A stretch of DNA of 64,000 bases, from the NCBI GenBank assembly GCA_964487565.1, contig CAZARN010000008.1, positions 23,467 to 87,466 of the forward strand, given 5' to 3'. Position numbers and translations under genes: made by a program. Origin of the DNA: Phil1 sp964487565. GTDB taxonomy: Bacteria > Bacillota > Clostridia > Christensenellales > CAG-138. The notes beneath the pieces were generated by a model that did no database searches, was not told the DNA's origin, and saw only the letters and a program-made list of their open reading frames with translations. This document shows positions 51,176 through 59,910 of the stretch, in pieces. Position 1 is the stretch's first letter. Every line of letters starts with the position of its first letter.

Positions 51176-51302
51176 GAGCTTTTGTTTACCGGATATGGAT
51201 TTTATCATGGTAAACTTGCGGATGACGGGAACGTGAAAAACGCGGATCCGTGCCGCCGGGGCAAAGCAGCAGGAAGATGATGACATGGAAGGAGGAAACA
51301 CG

Positions 51303-51947
51303 ATGTCGCCGATAATCGCACTGATAGGCGGAGCGCTCGCGGGGTATCCCGCAAGGATGCTCACAAAGCGCCTCATTGAAAACCGCGTTGATAACGTCCC
51401 TTCGTCGAAGCTGATGGACGGCCGCGGCTCTCTTGCGATCTGGATGACGGCATCCGCCGCGCTTTGGATTGCGATCTCGTTTGCCATGACGGCGTCCTCC
51501 ACGGCAGAACTTGCGTTCGCGATTGCGGCTTCCGAGATCGTCCTTTGCATAAGCGCAGTGGACGGCCTCATCAAAAAAATCCCAAACGAGCTGCTCGTCG
51601 CGCTCGTGCTGGTGTTCTTTGCCTCCCGCGTTACGGGCGGCGGGCTTGCGGGTTTCAAGTGGAATGTTTTCGGTGCGCTGCTTGCATCGGTGGTGTTCCT
51701 CCTCCCCTCAAGACTCGGGATGAGCATCGGCTGGGGTGATGTGAAATACGCATTTGTCGCGGGTCTCTGCTTCGGGTTGTTGAGCTTCGTGCAGATCATG
51801 CTGGTGATGGCCGCAGGGCTCGGCGTATACGCCGTATATCTTGGCGTCACCAAGAAGGGAACGCTCAAAACGAGCGCCGCGATGGGGCCTTACCTCTCGC
51901 TCGGCGTTGTTGCAACGATGCTGTTCCCGGTTTTGACAAACCTTTGA
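51303..51947 (+). CDS. tadV: Prepilin peptidase (TadV/CpaA-like, A24)
   Basis: 214-aa polytopic membrane protein with about six hydrophobic segments. The two catalytic aspartates of A24 aspartyl proteases are in SAVDGLIKKIPNEL and in GWGDVKYAF (GxGDxK). It cleaves the leader of Flp-type prepilins at the cytoplasmic face. The start at 51303 follows AAGGAGGAAACACG. It heads the part of the locus behind riboswitches 2 and 3, with a 130-base spacer after riboswitch 3. Confidence 0.91.
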   Translation: MSPIIALIGGALAGYPARMLTKRLIENRVDNVPSSKLMDGRGSLAIWMTASAALWIAISFAMTASSTAELAFAIAASEIVLCISAVDGLIKKIPNELLVALVLVFFASRVTGGGLAGFKWNVFGALLASVVFLLPSRLGMSIGWGDVKYAFVAGLCFGLLSFVQIMLVMAAGLGVYAVYLGVTKKGTLKTSAAMGPYLSLGVVATMLFPVLTNL

Positions 51948-51995
51948 ACCGTTTACCAAAAAAATAAATAAATAATTTTAAAGGAGATTTGAATT

Positions 51996-52160
51996 ATGCT
52001 TAGCATTTTGAAGAACGAAGACGGACAGGGCATGGTTGAGTACGGCCTTATACTGGGCCTCATCGCGGTTGCGGCAATAGCTGCCATCATCCTCCTTGGG
52101 CCGAAAATCAAGGGCTTCTTCGATGACGCCAACACCGAGCTTGACAAGGCCGCTTCCTGA
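51996..52160 (+). CDS. flp: Flp-type major pilin
   Basis: 54-aa class IV prepilin. A short leader (MLSILKNEDG) is followed by the processing site G/QGMVEYGLILGLIAVAAI, with Glu at position 5-6 of the mature part and a continuous hydrophobic helix, then a polar tail KGFFDDANTELDKAAS. It is the normal size for Flp pilins. AAAGGAGA lies 8 bases upstream. Confidence 0.95.
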   Translation: MLSILKNEDGQGMVEYGLILGLIAVAAIAAIILLGPKIKGFFDDANTELDKAAS

Positions 52161-52183
52161 GTTCGGCCTGCATACAGCCTGAT

Positions 52184-52357
52184 ATGATCGGAGATATGGT
52201 CCGCTGCGAGGACGGACAGGGTCTCGTTGAATACGGTCTCATCCTCGCGCTTATATCGGTTGCGGCTGTTGCAGCGATTGTGCTCATCGGGCCGAAAGTG
52301 AGAAAGCTGTATGTCGATGCCGACGCCAAAGTCTCACAGGCGTCCGGCGGAGGTTGA
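52184..52357 (+). CDS. Second Flp-type pilin
   Basis: 57-aa prepilin similar to the preceding gene: CEDGQGLVEYGLILALISVA with conserved Gly, Glu and Tyr, hydrophobic helix and tail PKVRKLYVDADAKVSQ. It lies 23 bases after the first. Either a minor pilin or an alternative subunit. Confidence 0.93.
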   Translation: MIGDMVRCEDGQGLVEYGLILALISVAAVAAIVLIGPKVRKLYVDADAKVSQASGGG

Positions 52358-52372
52358 AGAAAGGACACGGCA

Positions 52373-52519
52373 ATGAAGAGGATTATCGGTTACCTTAGAG
52401 GCGAAAACGGCCAGATGCTGATTTCGACCGGCGTCTCGATCGGTTTCGCGGCAATGACGATCGTGGTTGCGCTCTTTGTGATCGCAGGCGGTCTCTCCGC
52501 CGGCGCGATGCTCCTCTGA
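52373..52519 (+). CDS. Prepilin-like small protein, degenerate
   Basis: 48-aa ORF: MKRIIGYLRGENGQMLISTG followed by a hydrophobic stretch (IGFAAMTIVVALFVIAGGLSA). It keeps the leader and GENGQ site but lacks the EY pair of true Flp pilins and ends immediately after the helix. GAAAGGACACGGCA gives a ribosome binding site. Possibly a minor pilin, assembly factor or decaying copy. Confidence 0.72.
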   Translation: MKRIIGYLRGENGQMLISTGVSIGFAAMTIVVALFVIAGGLSAGAMLL

Positions 52520-52639
52520 GCCGACCGGTCAGACGGACAAACAATCAATCGAGGCCGTCCGGCAGCGGATGCGTGATATGAGCGCGCAGCGCGCCGGGCG
52601 GCCTTCACTTTTCGGAATTTGGGGAAAGGGGCGCAAGGC

Positions 52640-53044
52640 ATGAAAAAGTTTGCGCGGCGGATCAATCGGATCCTTCGCAAAGAAGACGGCCAGTCTATGG
52701 TTGAGATGGCGATATGCCTGCCCGTGCTTCTGCTCATCGTGATGGGCATATGCGATTTCGGCTGGCTGTTCTATAACAAAATGGGGGTTGAAAATGCAAG
52801 CCGCGAAGGGGCGAGGCTTGCGATCGTGAACGCGGACAGCGCCGGCGTCGCCACGGATGTGACGGCGGCCGCAAAGGCCGCGTGCATGGGTTCAACCGAC
52901 ACGACGGTGACGCTCGTGATAAGCGGGGACGACGCCAGCGTGACGGTCACGAAGAATGTGCGCGTGCTCACGCCGCTTGCGGGAATATTCGTCGGCGGGC
53001 AGACGGTCACGCTCTCATCCACCACAAAAATGAGGATCGGCTGA
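52640..53044 (+). CDS. tadE: TadE-like minor pilin
   Basis: 134-aa pseudopilin. N-terminal motif DGQSMVEMAICLPVLLLIVMG with the usual Glu, followed by the TadE signature FYNKMGVENASREGARLA, then a small beta-rich domain ending in SSTTKMRIG. The ATG at 52640 follows AAAGGGG. Its stop overlaps the start of cpaB (TGATG). Confidence 0.9.
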   Translation: MKKFARRINRILRKEDGQSMVEMAICLPVLLLIVMGICDFGWLFYNKMGVENASREGARLAIVNADSAGVATDVTAAAKAACMGSTDTTVTLVISGDDASVTVTKNVRVLTPLAGIFVGGQTVTLSSTTKMRIG

Positions 53045-53775
53045 TGAAGAAGATATACATCATCGCGGCGCTGCTCTTTGTTGTCACAGCAGTCGCCGCT
53101 TATGCTTTTTTAACGTCGCTCGAGGCTGCGGCAAAGCCCGAGGAAATACCCACGACCACGATCGTCATCGCCGCGTCGGATATCGGCGAGGGCGTGTTCA
53201 TCACGCCCGACATGGTCGCGCTGAAGGCAATGCCGAGCGAATTTGTGCCCTCGGGCGCCGTGACGACCATCGGCGACGCGATAGGCAAAGTGAACAAATA
53301 CCGCTGCGCTGCCGGCCAGCCCATGCTTATGGGCCAGCTCGGCTCCACGGAGGACGCCGACATCACCGAAGGCGGCAGGCTCTCCTATACGCTTGAGGAC
53401 GGTATGCGCGCGATGACGGTTTATGTTACTGAAATATCCGGCGTCGCGGGATATGTGAACACGGGAGACCGGGTGGACGTGGTTTGCGCGATAAGCGTCA
53501 AAGAGACCGACGCCGGAGGCAACGAGATTTCAGTCCCCACCTCCATGATGCTGCTTGAAAACGTGCCCGTGCTGCAAACAGGCATAATCACGGCGCAGCT
53601 CACCGAGGACGGCGAAAGCACGATCTATACCTCGCTCACGCTCGCCCTTTCACCGGCGGACTGCGTCAAGCTGCAATACGCCGTGAATTACGGCAGCATA
53701 TCGCTGCTGCTTCGCGCGGCGGAAGACACGGCGACCGTCTCCCCGAAGGATTACACCGGCGAAGGCTTGAATTGA
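53044..53775 (+). CDS. cpaB: CpaB/RcpC pilus assembly protein
   Basis: 243-aa protein with one N-terminal membrane helix (IIAALLFVVTAVAAYAFL) and a SAF/CpaB domain: TTTIVIAASDIGEGVFITPDMV, then the second half from ITEGGRLSYTLEDGMRAMTV through GDRVDVVCA. It is thought to help assemble or gate the pilus outside the membrane. Translation is coupled to tadE. Confidence 0.9.
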   Translation: MKKIYIIAALLFVVTAVAAYAFLTSLEAAAKPEEIPTTTIVIAASDIGEGVFITPDMVALKAMPSEFVPSGAVTTIGDAIGKVNKYRCAAGQPMLMGQLGSTEDADITEGGRLSYTLEDGMRAMTVYVTEISGVAGYVNTGDRVDVVCAISVKETDAGGNEISVPTSMMLLENVPVLQTGIITAQLTEDGESTIYTSLTLALSPADCVKLQYAVNYGSISLLLRAAEDTATVSPKDYTGEGLN

Positions 53776-53785
53776 GGACAGCACA

Positions 53786-54907
53786 ATGGCACAGCTTAAG
53801 GTTTTTATAATCAGCGACAGCAAGGAAACGCGCTACAAGCTCAAATCGCTTCTTGAAACGCCGGATATCGCGATCGTCGGTTACGGCGACGTTCATCCCG
53901 CCTCGGTGCAGAAGGCCGCGGGTCTTTTGCCGGGCGTCGTCGTCATATGCCATGAGAACGATACCGTTTTTGACATTGCGGAGCGCATTTATCAGAAGGT
54001 CCCCGGATGCTCGCTCGTGCTTGCGGCGGAAACGCTGAGCATACCGCTCATCGCCAAGGCGCAGCGCAGCGGCATCGGCATGTGTATGCCCCTTTCGGAC
54101 AAGCCGGAGACCATCCTCGACACCGTGCGCCGCGCGGGCGCCCTTTCAAGCGCGCGCGCAGGCAGCGCCGAGGAAAAAAGCGCCGCGGGTTCAAGGGTGA
54201 TAAGCGTGTTTTCGCCGAAGGGCGGCACCGGCAAAACGACGGTCGCCGTCAATATTGCCTATTCGATGGCGGTTGAGGGCAGGAAATGCGCCATCATCGA
54301 TCTTTCGCTCGACAACGCCTGCGTAACGCTTTTTCTCGATATTCAGGCAAAGGACACCGTGGCCGAGCTTTCACAGGAGCGCAACGCCCTCACGATGGAA
54401 TCCGTGCGCACCTATATGGTGCAGCATTTCAGCGGGCTTTCGGTGCTTGCCGGCCCCAACAGCCCCGAGGACGGGGAGTTTATTCAGGCGCGCAGCATAG
54501 AGGCGGCGATCGCCGTCATGCGTCCGTTCTTTGACGACATCGTGATAGATCTGCCGTCGAATTTTTCGGAAAATACCCTCATGGCGATCGAAAACAGCGA
54601 CAGGGTGCTCATGCTGCTTGAACCTGATATCGCATCCGTCAAGGCGGCTCATGCCGCGATGACTATACTAAATTCGCTGCGCATGGCCGAAAAGGCCGTG
54701 ATCGTATACAACAAGAGCGCAAAAGGCACATTTCTCACGCAGAAGGACGTTAAAAAGGCGATGGGCCGCGAGCCGGATTATTTACTGCCGGATGACAGGG
54801 CGACGGCCTGCAAATGTCAGTGCATCGGCAAGCCTGTCGTCGCGGAGGTCCCGCGCTGCGCCCTTTCGCGCGCCCTGCGCGCGCTCGCGAAGGGGGTGGA
54901 GGGCTGA
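53786..54907 (+). CDS. tadZ: TadZ/CpaE-like MinD-family ATPase
   Basis: 373-aa cytoplasmic localisation factor. The N-terminal ~120 residues form a receiver-like domain (LKVFIISDSKETRYKLKSLL) in which the phosphoacceptor Asp position reads VVVICHEN, so it is probably a non-phosphorylated pseudo-receiver. A MinD/ParA ATPase follows with deviant Walker A FSPKGGTGKTT and the switch KCAIIDLSLDNACVTL. It recruits the Tad machinery to its site in the cell. Its stop overlaps the start of tadA. Confidence 0.92.
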   Translation: MAQLKVFIISDSKETRYKLKSLLETPDIAIVGYGDVHPASVQKAAGLLPGVVVICHENDTVFDIAERIYQKVPGCSLVLAAETLSIPLIAKAQRSGIGMCMPLSDKPETILDTVRRAGALSSARAGSAEEKSAAGSRVISVFSPKGGTGKTTVAVNIAYSMAVEGRKCAIIDLSLDNACVTLFLDIQAKDTVAELSQERNALTMESVRTYMVQHFSGLSVLAGPNSPEDGEFIQARSIEAAIAVMRPFFDDIVIDLPSNFSENTLMAIENSDRVLMLLEPDIASVKAAHAAMTILNSLRMAEKAVIVYNKSAKGTFLTQKDVKKAMGREPDYLLPDDRATACKCQCIGKPVVAEVPRCALSRALRALAKGVEG

Positions 54908-56262
54908 TGAGCCTTGCAGAACGCCTCAACCGCAACGAGGCCATACGCGCGGCGACATTTGACACGCCCTTGCATGACGTGCCTATGGAAACGCCGCAGC
55001 CCGCCGCCGATCCCAAGCGCGAGCAGCAGAACGCGATCGCGGAAAGGGTGCGGCGAAGCGTCATCGAAAGGCTCCACGGCAGCGAAAAGGAGCCGTCCGA
55101 CGCCGATGTAAAAAGCGCCATAGAAGAGATCCTCGCCGAGTATTCCGACGTGATCAACCGCACTGAGCGCGCGAGGCTTGCGCAGGATCTTTTCAACGAG
55201 GTGCTGGGCCTCGGCCCCCTTGAACAGCTTTTGAGGGACAACGCCGTGACGGAAATCATGGTGAACGGTCCCCGGCAGATATTCGTCGAACGTCAGGGCA
55301 AGCTTACCCTCACGGGCGTCACGTTTCGCGATGACGAGCACGTCATGCAGATAGTCGAGAAGATCGTATCCTCCATGGGCAGGCACGTTGACGAGGCAAG
55401 CCCTATGGTGGACGCGAGGCTCAAGGACGGCTCGCGCGTCAACATCATCATTCCCCCGCTTTCGCTTGTGGGGCCGGTGATCACGATCCGCAAATTCTCC
55501 AAAAAGCCGTTCACGATAAACGATCTTATCAGCTTCGGCAGCCTGACCCCGCGCATGGCCTCCTTCCTTGAAGCCTGCGTCAAGGGCAACCTCAACATGA
55601 TGGTATCCGGCGGCACCGGCAGCGGCAAAACGACGCTGCTCAACGTTCTTTCAAGCTTCATACCCGACGGACAGCGCATCGTGACGCTTGAGGACGCGGC
55701 GGAGCTTCAGCTGAATCAGCCGCATGTGGTCACGCTTGAAAGCCGCCCCTCCAACATGGAAGGCAAGGGCGAGATCTCGATACGCGATCTCGTAAAGAAC
55801 GCCCTGCGCATGCGCCCCGACAGGATAATCGTCGGCGAGGTCCGCGGCGGCGAGGCGCTCGACATGCTCCAGGCCATGAACACCGGTCACGACGGTTCGC
55901 TCTCGACCGCGCACGCCAACTCTCCGAGGGACGTCATCGCAAGGCTTGAAACGATGGTCATGATGACGGGCGCCGAGATGCCCATGATGGCGATAAGGAG
56001 CCAGATCACCTCCGCGCTCGATGTAATCGTTCAGCAATCGAGATTGCGCGACGGTACACGCCGCATAACCTCCATTTCAGAAATAACCGGCATGGAAGGC
56101 GACAAGGTGAGCATGCAGGAGATCTTCGTATATGAAAGCGACGGCACACGGGATGCCGACGGACGCTTCAAGGGCAAATTCCGCGCCACCGGCATACAAC
56201 CCCGCTGCCTGACGAAGATACGCTCGAACGGCGTTGCCGTGAACGACGAGTGGTTCGCCTGA
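54907..56262 (+). CDS. tadA: TadA/CpaF pilus ATPase
   Basis: 451-aa secretion ATPase. It has an N-terminal helical domain (to residue ~100), then LGPLEQLLRDNAVTEIMVNG, Walker A GGTGSGKTT, ALRMRPDRIIVGEVRGGEAL (Walker B) and GHDGSLSTAHANSPRD (His box). It powers pilus extension and retraction as a hexamer. The start overlaps tadZ stop by one base (TGATG). Confidence 0.96.
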   Translation: MSLAERLNRNEAIRAATFDTPLHDVPMETPQPAADPKREQQNAIAERVRRSVIERLHGSEKEPSDADVKSAIEEILAEYSDVINRTERARLAQDLFNEVLGLGPLEQLLRDNAVTEIMVNGPRQIFVERQGKLTLTGVTFRDDEHVMQIVEKIVSSMGRHVDEASPMVDARLKDGSRVNIIIPPLSLVGPVITIRKFSKKPFTINDLISFGSLTPRMASFLEACVKGNLNMMVSGGTGSGKTTLLNVLSSFIPDGQRIVTLEDAAELQLNQPHVVTLESRPSNMEGKGEISIRDLVKNALRMRPDRIIVGEVRGGEALDMLQAMNTGHDGSLSTAHANSPRDVIARLETMVMMTGAEMPMMAIRSQITSALDVIVQQSRLRDGTRRITSISEITGMEGDKVSMQEIFVYESDGTRDADGRFKGKFRATGIQPRCLTKIRSNGVAVNDEWFA

Positions 56263-56268
56263 GGTGAT

Positions 56269-57201
56269 ATGATGGAGCTTTTATTTACGGTCATCGCCTG
56301 CTCGCTGTTCGTGTTCACGCTTGTCACAGGGATACTGAAGCGGGTGTTCTCATCAAGGCTCGCCTTTGAAAGAAGGCTTGCCGCTTATGCGGAAAAGGCG
56401 CCCGGCGACGAGCTGCGCGCCCGCGTGCGCGCAACGAGAAAACGCACGCCCATCAAGATATCCTCCATGCTGCGTGATCAGCTTGCAAGCGCGGGCGTTC
56501 CTATGCGCGCGGAAGAATATCTGCTCGTCTGGATAATGCTCGCCTGCATACCGCCCGTCATCGCGGCATTGCTCGGCGCAAGGTTTTTCGTGTGTCTGGT
56601 GCTGGCCTCGGCGGGACTTGCGCTGCCGCCGCTTTATGTGCGCAGATCCCGGACGAAGCGCGTGCGCGCGTTTGAAGCCCAGCTTGGGGACGCGCTGATA
56701 AGCATCAGCAACTGCCTCAAATCCGGCCTAACCTTCCAGCAGGGTATGCAAAACATTGCGGAGCAGATGCCGGAGCCTATCTCGAAGGAATTTTCACGGA
56801 CTCTGCGCGAGGTCCAGCTTGGCAGCACAATGGACACAGCCCTTGGCAACCTCACAAGAAGGATACCAAGCCCCGACCTTCGCCTGATGATCACGGCCGT
56901 GCTCATCTCTCAGCAGGTCGGCGGAAGCCTTTCCGATGTGATGGACAGCATCGCCAATACCATCCTTGACAGGATCCGCGTCAAAAACGAGGTGCATACG
57001 CTCACCTCGCAGGGCCGCATGTCTGGCGTCATCATCGGTTGTCTGCCGATAGGTATCGGGCTTGTGCTTTGCATGCTCAATCCTGATTACATGCGCACAT
57101 TCATCGACACCGGTACCGGCCGGATAATGCTTATCGTTGCCGGGTGCATGGAGCTTGTCGGTTTCCTTGTTATCAAGAAGATGGTAACGATCAAGTACTG
57201 A
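56269..57201 (+). CDS. tadB: TadB-like type II secretion F-domain protein
   Basis: 310-aa polytopic protein with an N-terminal membrane helix, two more around residues 90-120, and a T2SF domain containing NCLKSGLTFQQGMQNIAEQM and SQQVGGSLSDVMDSIANTI, then two C-terminal helices. It is the inner-membrane platform of the pilus and starts 6 bases after tadA. Confidence 0.94.
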   Translation: MMELLFTVIACSLFVFTLVTGILKRVFSSRLAFERRLAAYAEKAPGDELRARVRATRKRTPIKISSMLRDQLASAGVPMRAEEYLLVWIMLACIPPVIAALLGARFFVCLVLASAGLALPPLYVRRSRTKRVRAFEAQLGDALISISNCLKSGLTFQQGMQNIAEQMPEPISKEFSRTLREVQLGSTMDTALGNLTRRIPSPDLRLMITAVLISQQVGGSLSDVMDSIANTILDRIRVKNEVHTLTSQGRMSGVIIGCLPIGIGLVLCMLNPDYMRTFIDTGTGRIMLIVAGCMELVGFLVIKKMVTIKY

Positions 57202-57230
57202 CCGGTTGACGCTCACGAAGGAGGCACGCT

Positions 57231-58148
57231 ATGGAATTTGTGGTGTTTTGCGCCGCGTCGTTTGTTTTCACGCTTACGCTTTGCGTCTTTTCGCAGCCTC
57301 TTCGCACGCTTTCTTCAAAAGCACGGCGCGTGCGCGCCATCGCCGAAAGCGGCGCAACATACACGGGCGAGCTTGAAGGCAGCATATTTCAGCGTCTCTT
57401 CGGGCCTCTCGTCAAAAAGCTGCGCGCCGATATGCTCAAAAAGCGTTCGCGCCGGGGCAAGGTGAACGCCGCGAACGAAAAGCGCGAGAAGCAGCTCCGC
57501 AGCGCCGGCATATACATCGGCGCTTCCGCGTTCATCGCGATAAAATATGCGCTCGCGCTCGTACTCGTCGGCGCGTCGCTGCTGATCGTGACGAGAATAG
57601 AGACCGAGGATATCATAAAGCTTCTTATCATACTCGCCAGCGCAATGCTCGCGCTGCTGCTGCCCGATTACGCGGTGAAGCTCATCGGCAATTCCAGACG
57701 CGATTCCATGAAGAAGCAGCTCCCTGACCTGATGGATATACTCAGCGTCAGCATCGACGCGGGTCTCGGGTTTGACGCGGCGCTCAAGCGCGCGCTCGAC
57801 AAGTTCACGGGCGCGCTCAAGGAGGAGCTTACCGTCGCTTCCATGGAGATATCCATGGGCAAGGCGAGGCGCGACGCGCTCATGGACATGGCAGAGCGAT
57901 GCGATATCGGCGAGCTTCGCATACTCGTCGCCGCCATCGTGCAGAGCGAGCAGATGGGCACGCCCATCAAAAACGTCCTCAAGGCCCAAAGCGCGCAGCT
58001 TCGCGCGAACCGCAAGCAGGCAGCGCAGGAAAAGGGCATGAAGGCGCCAGTCAAGATGATGCTTCCGATGGTCGCGTTCATTTTCCCGGTGCTGCTCATA
58101 ATCCTCATGGGGCCGACGGTCATGAATATCGTCGAAGCGTTCGGCTGA
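57231..58148 (+). CDS. tadC: TadC-like type II secretion F-domain protein
   Basis: 305-aa paralogue of TadB with membrane helices at about residues 1-20, 105-145 and at the C-terminus. The T2SF domain contains LMDILSVSIDAGLGFDAALK and IVQSEQMGTPIKNVLKAQS. It pairs with TadB as the second platform subunit. AAGGAGGCACGCT precedes the ATG. Confidence 0.94.
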   Translation: MEFVVFCAASFVFTLTLCVFSQPLRTLSSKARRVRAIAESGATYTGELEGSIFQRLFGPLVKKLRADMLKKRSRRGKVNAANEKREKQLRSAGIYIGASAFIAIKYALALVLVGASLLIVTRIETEDIIKLLIILASAMLALLLPDYAVKLIGNSRRDSMKKQLPDLMDILSVSIDAGLGFDAALKRALDKFTGALKEELTVASMEISMGKARRDALMDMAERCDIGELRILVAAIVQSEQMGTPIKNVLKAQSAQLRANRKQAAQEKGMKAPVKMMLPMVAFIFPVLLIILMGPTVMNIVEAFG

Positions 58149-58158
58149 GGGATAAAAT

Positions 58159-58512
58159 ATGAAAAAAAAGGTGCTCATCAGTTCAAAACAGGGTTTTCTT
58201 TGCGAAGCGGACGTGGCCGACACGTTTTTCGCCCGCTTTTTGGGCCTCATGGGCCGTTCGCCGATAGGAAGGGCGCTCTACATCGTGCCCTGCGGCGACA
58301 TACACACGTTTTTTATGAAGGAAAGCATCGATGTGGTCTTTATATCGCGCGAGGGCAGAGTGCTGAACGTGATACCTTCGATGGGTAAAAACAGGATGAG
58401 CGGGAACGTGCAGGGCGCACACGGCGTGCTGGAGCTTCCCGCGGGTGCGCTCGGTTCGTGGGGGACTGAAGATTTGGGGATATTGACGATTACGGAGGCG
58501 CAAAATGGCTGA
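58159..58512 (+). CDS. DUF192 family protein
   Basis: 117-aa single-domain protein of the DUF192 fold: ADVADTFFARFLGLMGRSPI near the start, the HTFFMKESIDVVFISREGRV core and VLELPAGAL near the end. It has no signal sequence, although many relatives are exported. It lies 10 bases after tadC; DUF192 genes repeatedly accompany Tad loci, suggesting an accessory function. Confidence 0.86.
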   Translation: MKKKVLISSKQGFLCEADVADTFFARFLGLMGRSPIGRALYIVPCGDIHTFFMKESIDVVFISREGRVLNVIPSMGKNRMSGNVQGAHGVLELPAGALGSWGTEDLGILTITEAQNG

Positions 58513-59782
58513 AAAAAAGAATTTTTACGATGAAGTGAACGAGCTTCGGAACGGCTTCGGCGCGCTCGGCGACAAGCCGGAGTTTCCGTCCGCCGTGGGC
58601 GGTTACAGCCGTGCGGAGGTGAACCGCTATATCGCGGAACAATCCGCCGCAGCGGAAAAGATGAAGCGCGTATTCTATGACAAGAATCAGGAGCTGAGGG
58701 ATGAAATGCAGCTCCTTGCCGAGGAGAACCGCGCCCTTCGCGCCGCCTCCGAAAGCTTCGTGCCAAACGTTGTGATAAACGCCGCCAATGAAAAACCCGG
58801 TGAAGATCATGCCGACGCAACGGACATGCGCAAGCTTGTCGAGCAGGTCGCGGCGGTCCTCAAGGGCCGTCACGGCGCGGAGCTTCGCGCGCGCGACGAG
58901 CGCATCGAAAGCATGAAAGCCGCATATGCACGCGACAAGCAGGCGCTTGAGCAAATGCTCGCCGACGCAAGATCGCGTGTGATCGATACAGAAGCGCTCA
59001 AGAAAGAGCTTGCAGCGGCAAAGGCGCTCGAAACGCAGGTCATGGCGCTGCAGGACGAGCTTGCCGCCGCGAAGGCGCTTGAAACGCAGGTTGAAACGCT
59101 TAAAAACGAGCTTTCGCAAAGGGATGAAAGGCTAAATTCCTTCGCGCGCGTGCTTGCGGGCAACGACGCGAAGATCGCCCAGCTCACGCATGAGCTTGAG
59201 CAGGCAAAGGCTTCCGGGGCTCAGGTCGAAGCGCTTAAAAACGAGCTTTCGCAAAGGGATGAAAGGACAAATTCCTTCGCGCGCGCGTTTGCGGACAACG
59301 ACGCGAAGATCGCCCAGCTCACGCATGAGCTTGAGCAGGCAAAGGCGCTCGAGGCTCAGGTCGAAGCGCTTAAAAACGAGCTTTCGCAAAGGGATGAAAG
59401 GATAAATTCCTTCGCGCGCGTGTTTGCGGACAACGACGCTAAGATCGCCCTGCTCACGCATGAACTTGAGCAGGCAAAGGCTTCCGGCAGCGCGTCGCCA
59501 GAGGAGTTGAAAAAAAAGGACGACGAGATCGCGTCACTTGCGGACAAGGTGGCCGAACGCGAGGTCGAGATCCGTCGCGGCGATCTTACGATCACAAGGC
59601 TCAACGCAACGCTGCTTGAAAAGGATTGCGAGCTTGCCAAGCTGCGCGCAGGCATAAATGAAATCGCGAAGCTCAACGGCACGGCTTCCGCCGACAGCGC
59701 GCAGGACGCGCGTCACGAATCCCAGTACAGGGACAAGGAGCACGGGAAGATCATTTCCCCGCGCTTCGCCAATAATGGTTGA
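58505..59782 (+). CDS. DivIVA-like coiled-coil protein with 45-residue repeats
   Basis: 425-aa soluble protein. Residues ~25-50 (SAVGGYSRAEVNRYIAEQ) resemble the membrane-binding N-terminal part of DivIVA-type proteins. From about residue 55 to the end it is predicted coiled coil, including three near-identical 45-aa units with KNELSQRDER and THELEQAKA. It overlaps DUF192 by 8 bases and is the last gene before a strong terminator, so it is probably part of the tad operon. A polar or septal scaffold for the pilus machinery is an inference. Confidence 0.78.
   Translation: MAEKKNFYDEVNELRNGFGALGDKPEFPSAVGGYSRAEVNRYIAEQSAAAEKMKRVFYDKNQELRDEMQLLAEENRALRAASESFVPNVVINAANEKPGEDHADATDMRKLVEQVAAVLKGRHGAELRARDERIESMKAAYARDKQALEQMLADARSRVIDTEALKKELAAAKALETQVMALQDELAAAKALETQVETLKNELSQRDERLNSFARVLAGNDAKIAQLTHELEQAKASGAQVEALKNELSQRDERTNSFARAFADNDAKIAQLTHELEQAKALEAQVEALKNELSQRDERINSFARVFADNDAKIALLTHELEQAKASGSASPEELKKKDDEIASLADKVAEREVEIRRGDLTITRLNATLLEKDCELAKLRAGINEIAKLNGTASADSAQDARHESQYRDKEHGKIISPRFANNG
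59087..59491 (+). repeat. Three 135-bp direct repeats in the coiled-coil gene
   Basis: Units begin at 59087, 59222 and 59357, each starting CAGGTTGAA/CAGGTCGAA and sharing long identical stretches; 45 codons each, so copy number can change without frame loss. Confidence 0.93.
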
Positions 59783-59819
59783 TAACTCTTGCAGCGATAC
59801 CCCCAATCCCCATTAAGCC

Positions 59820-59853
59820 AAAGGCCGCCGTACAATTATGCACGGCGGCCTTT
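59820..59853. terminator. Bidirectional terminator at the end of the tad locus
   Basis: Perfect 12-bp stem AAAGGCCGCCGT / ACGGCGGCCTTT with a 10-base loop. It separates the convergent coiled-coil and zinc-ribbon genes. Confidence 0.9.
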
Positions 59854-59910
59854 GGCCTTTATCACGGCTTTTGCACGCCCGACCATTTCACGCGTCAGGC
59901 CGCTGCCCTA

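Noticed and set aside
58870..59806. Minus-strand frames rich in Ser/Leu near the coiled-coil gene
   Set aside because: They are complements of the 135-bp repeats and inherit their periodicity only.
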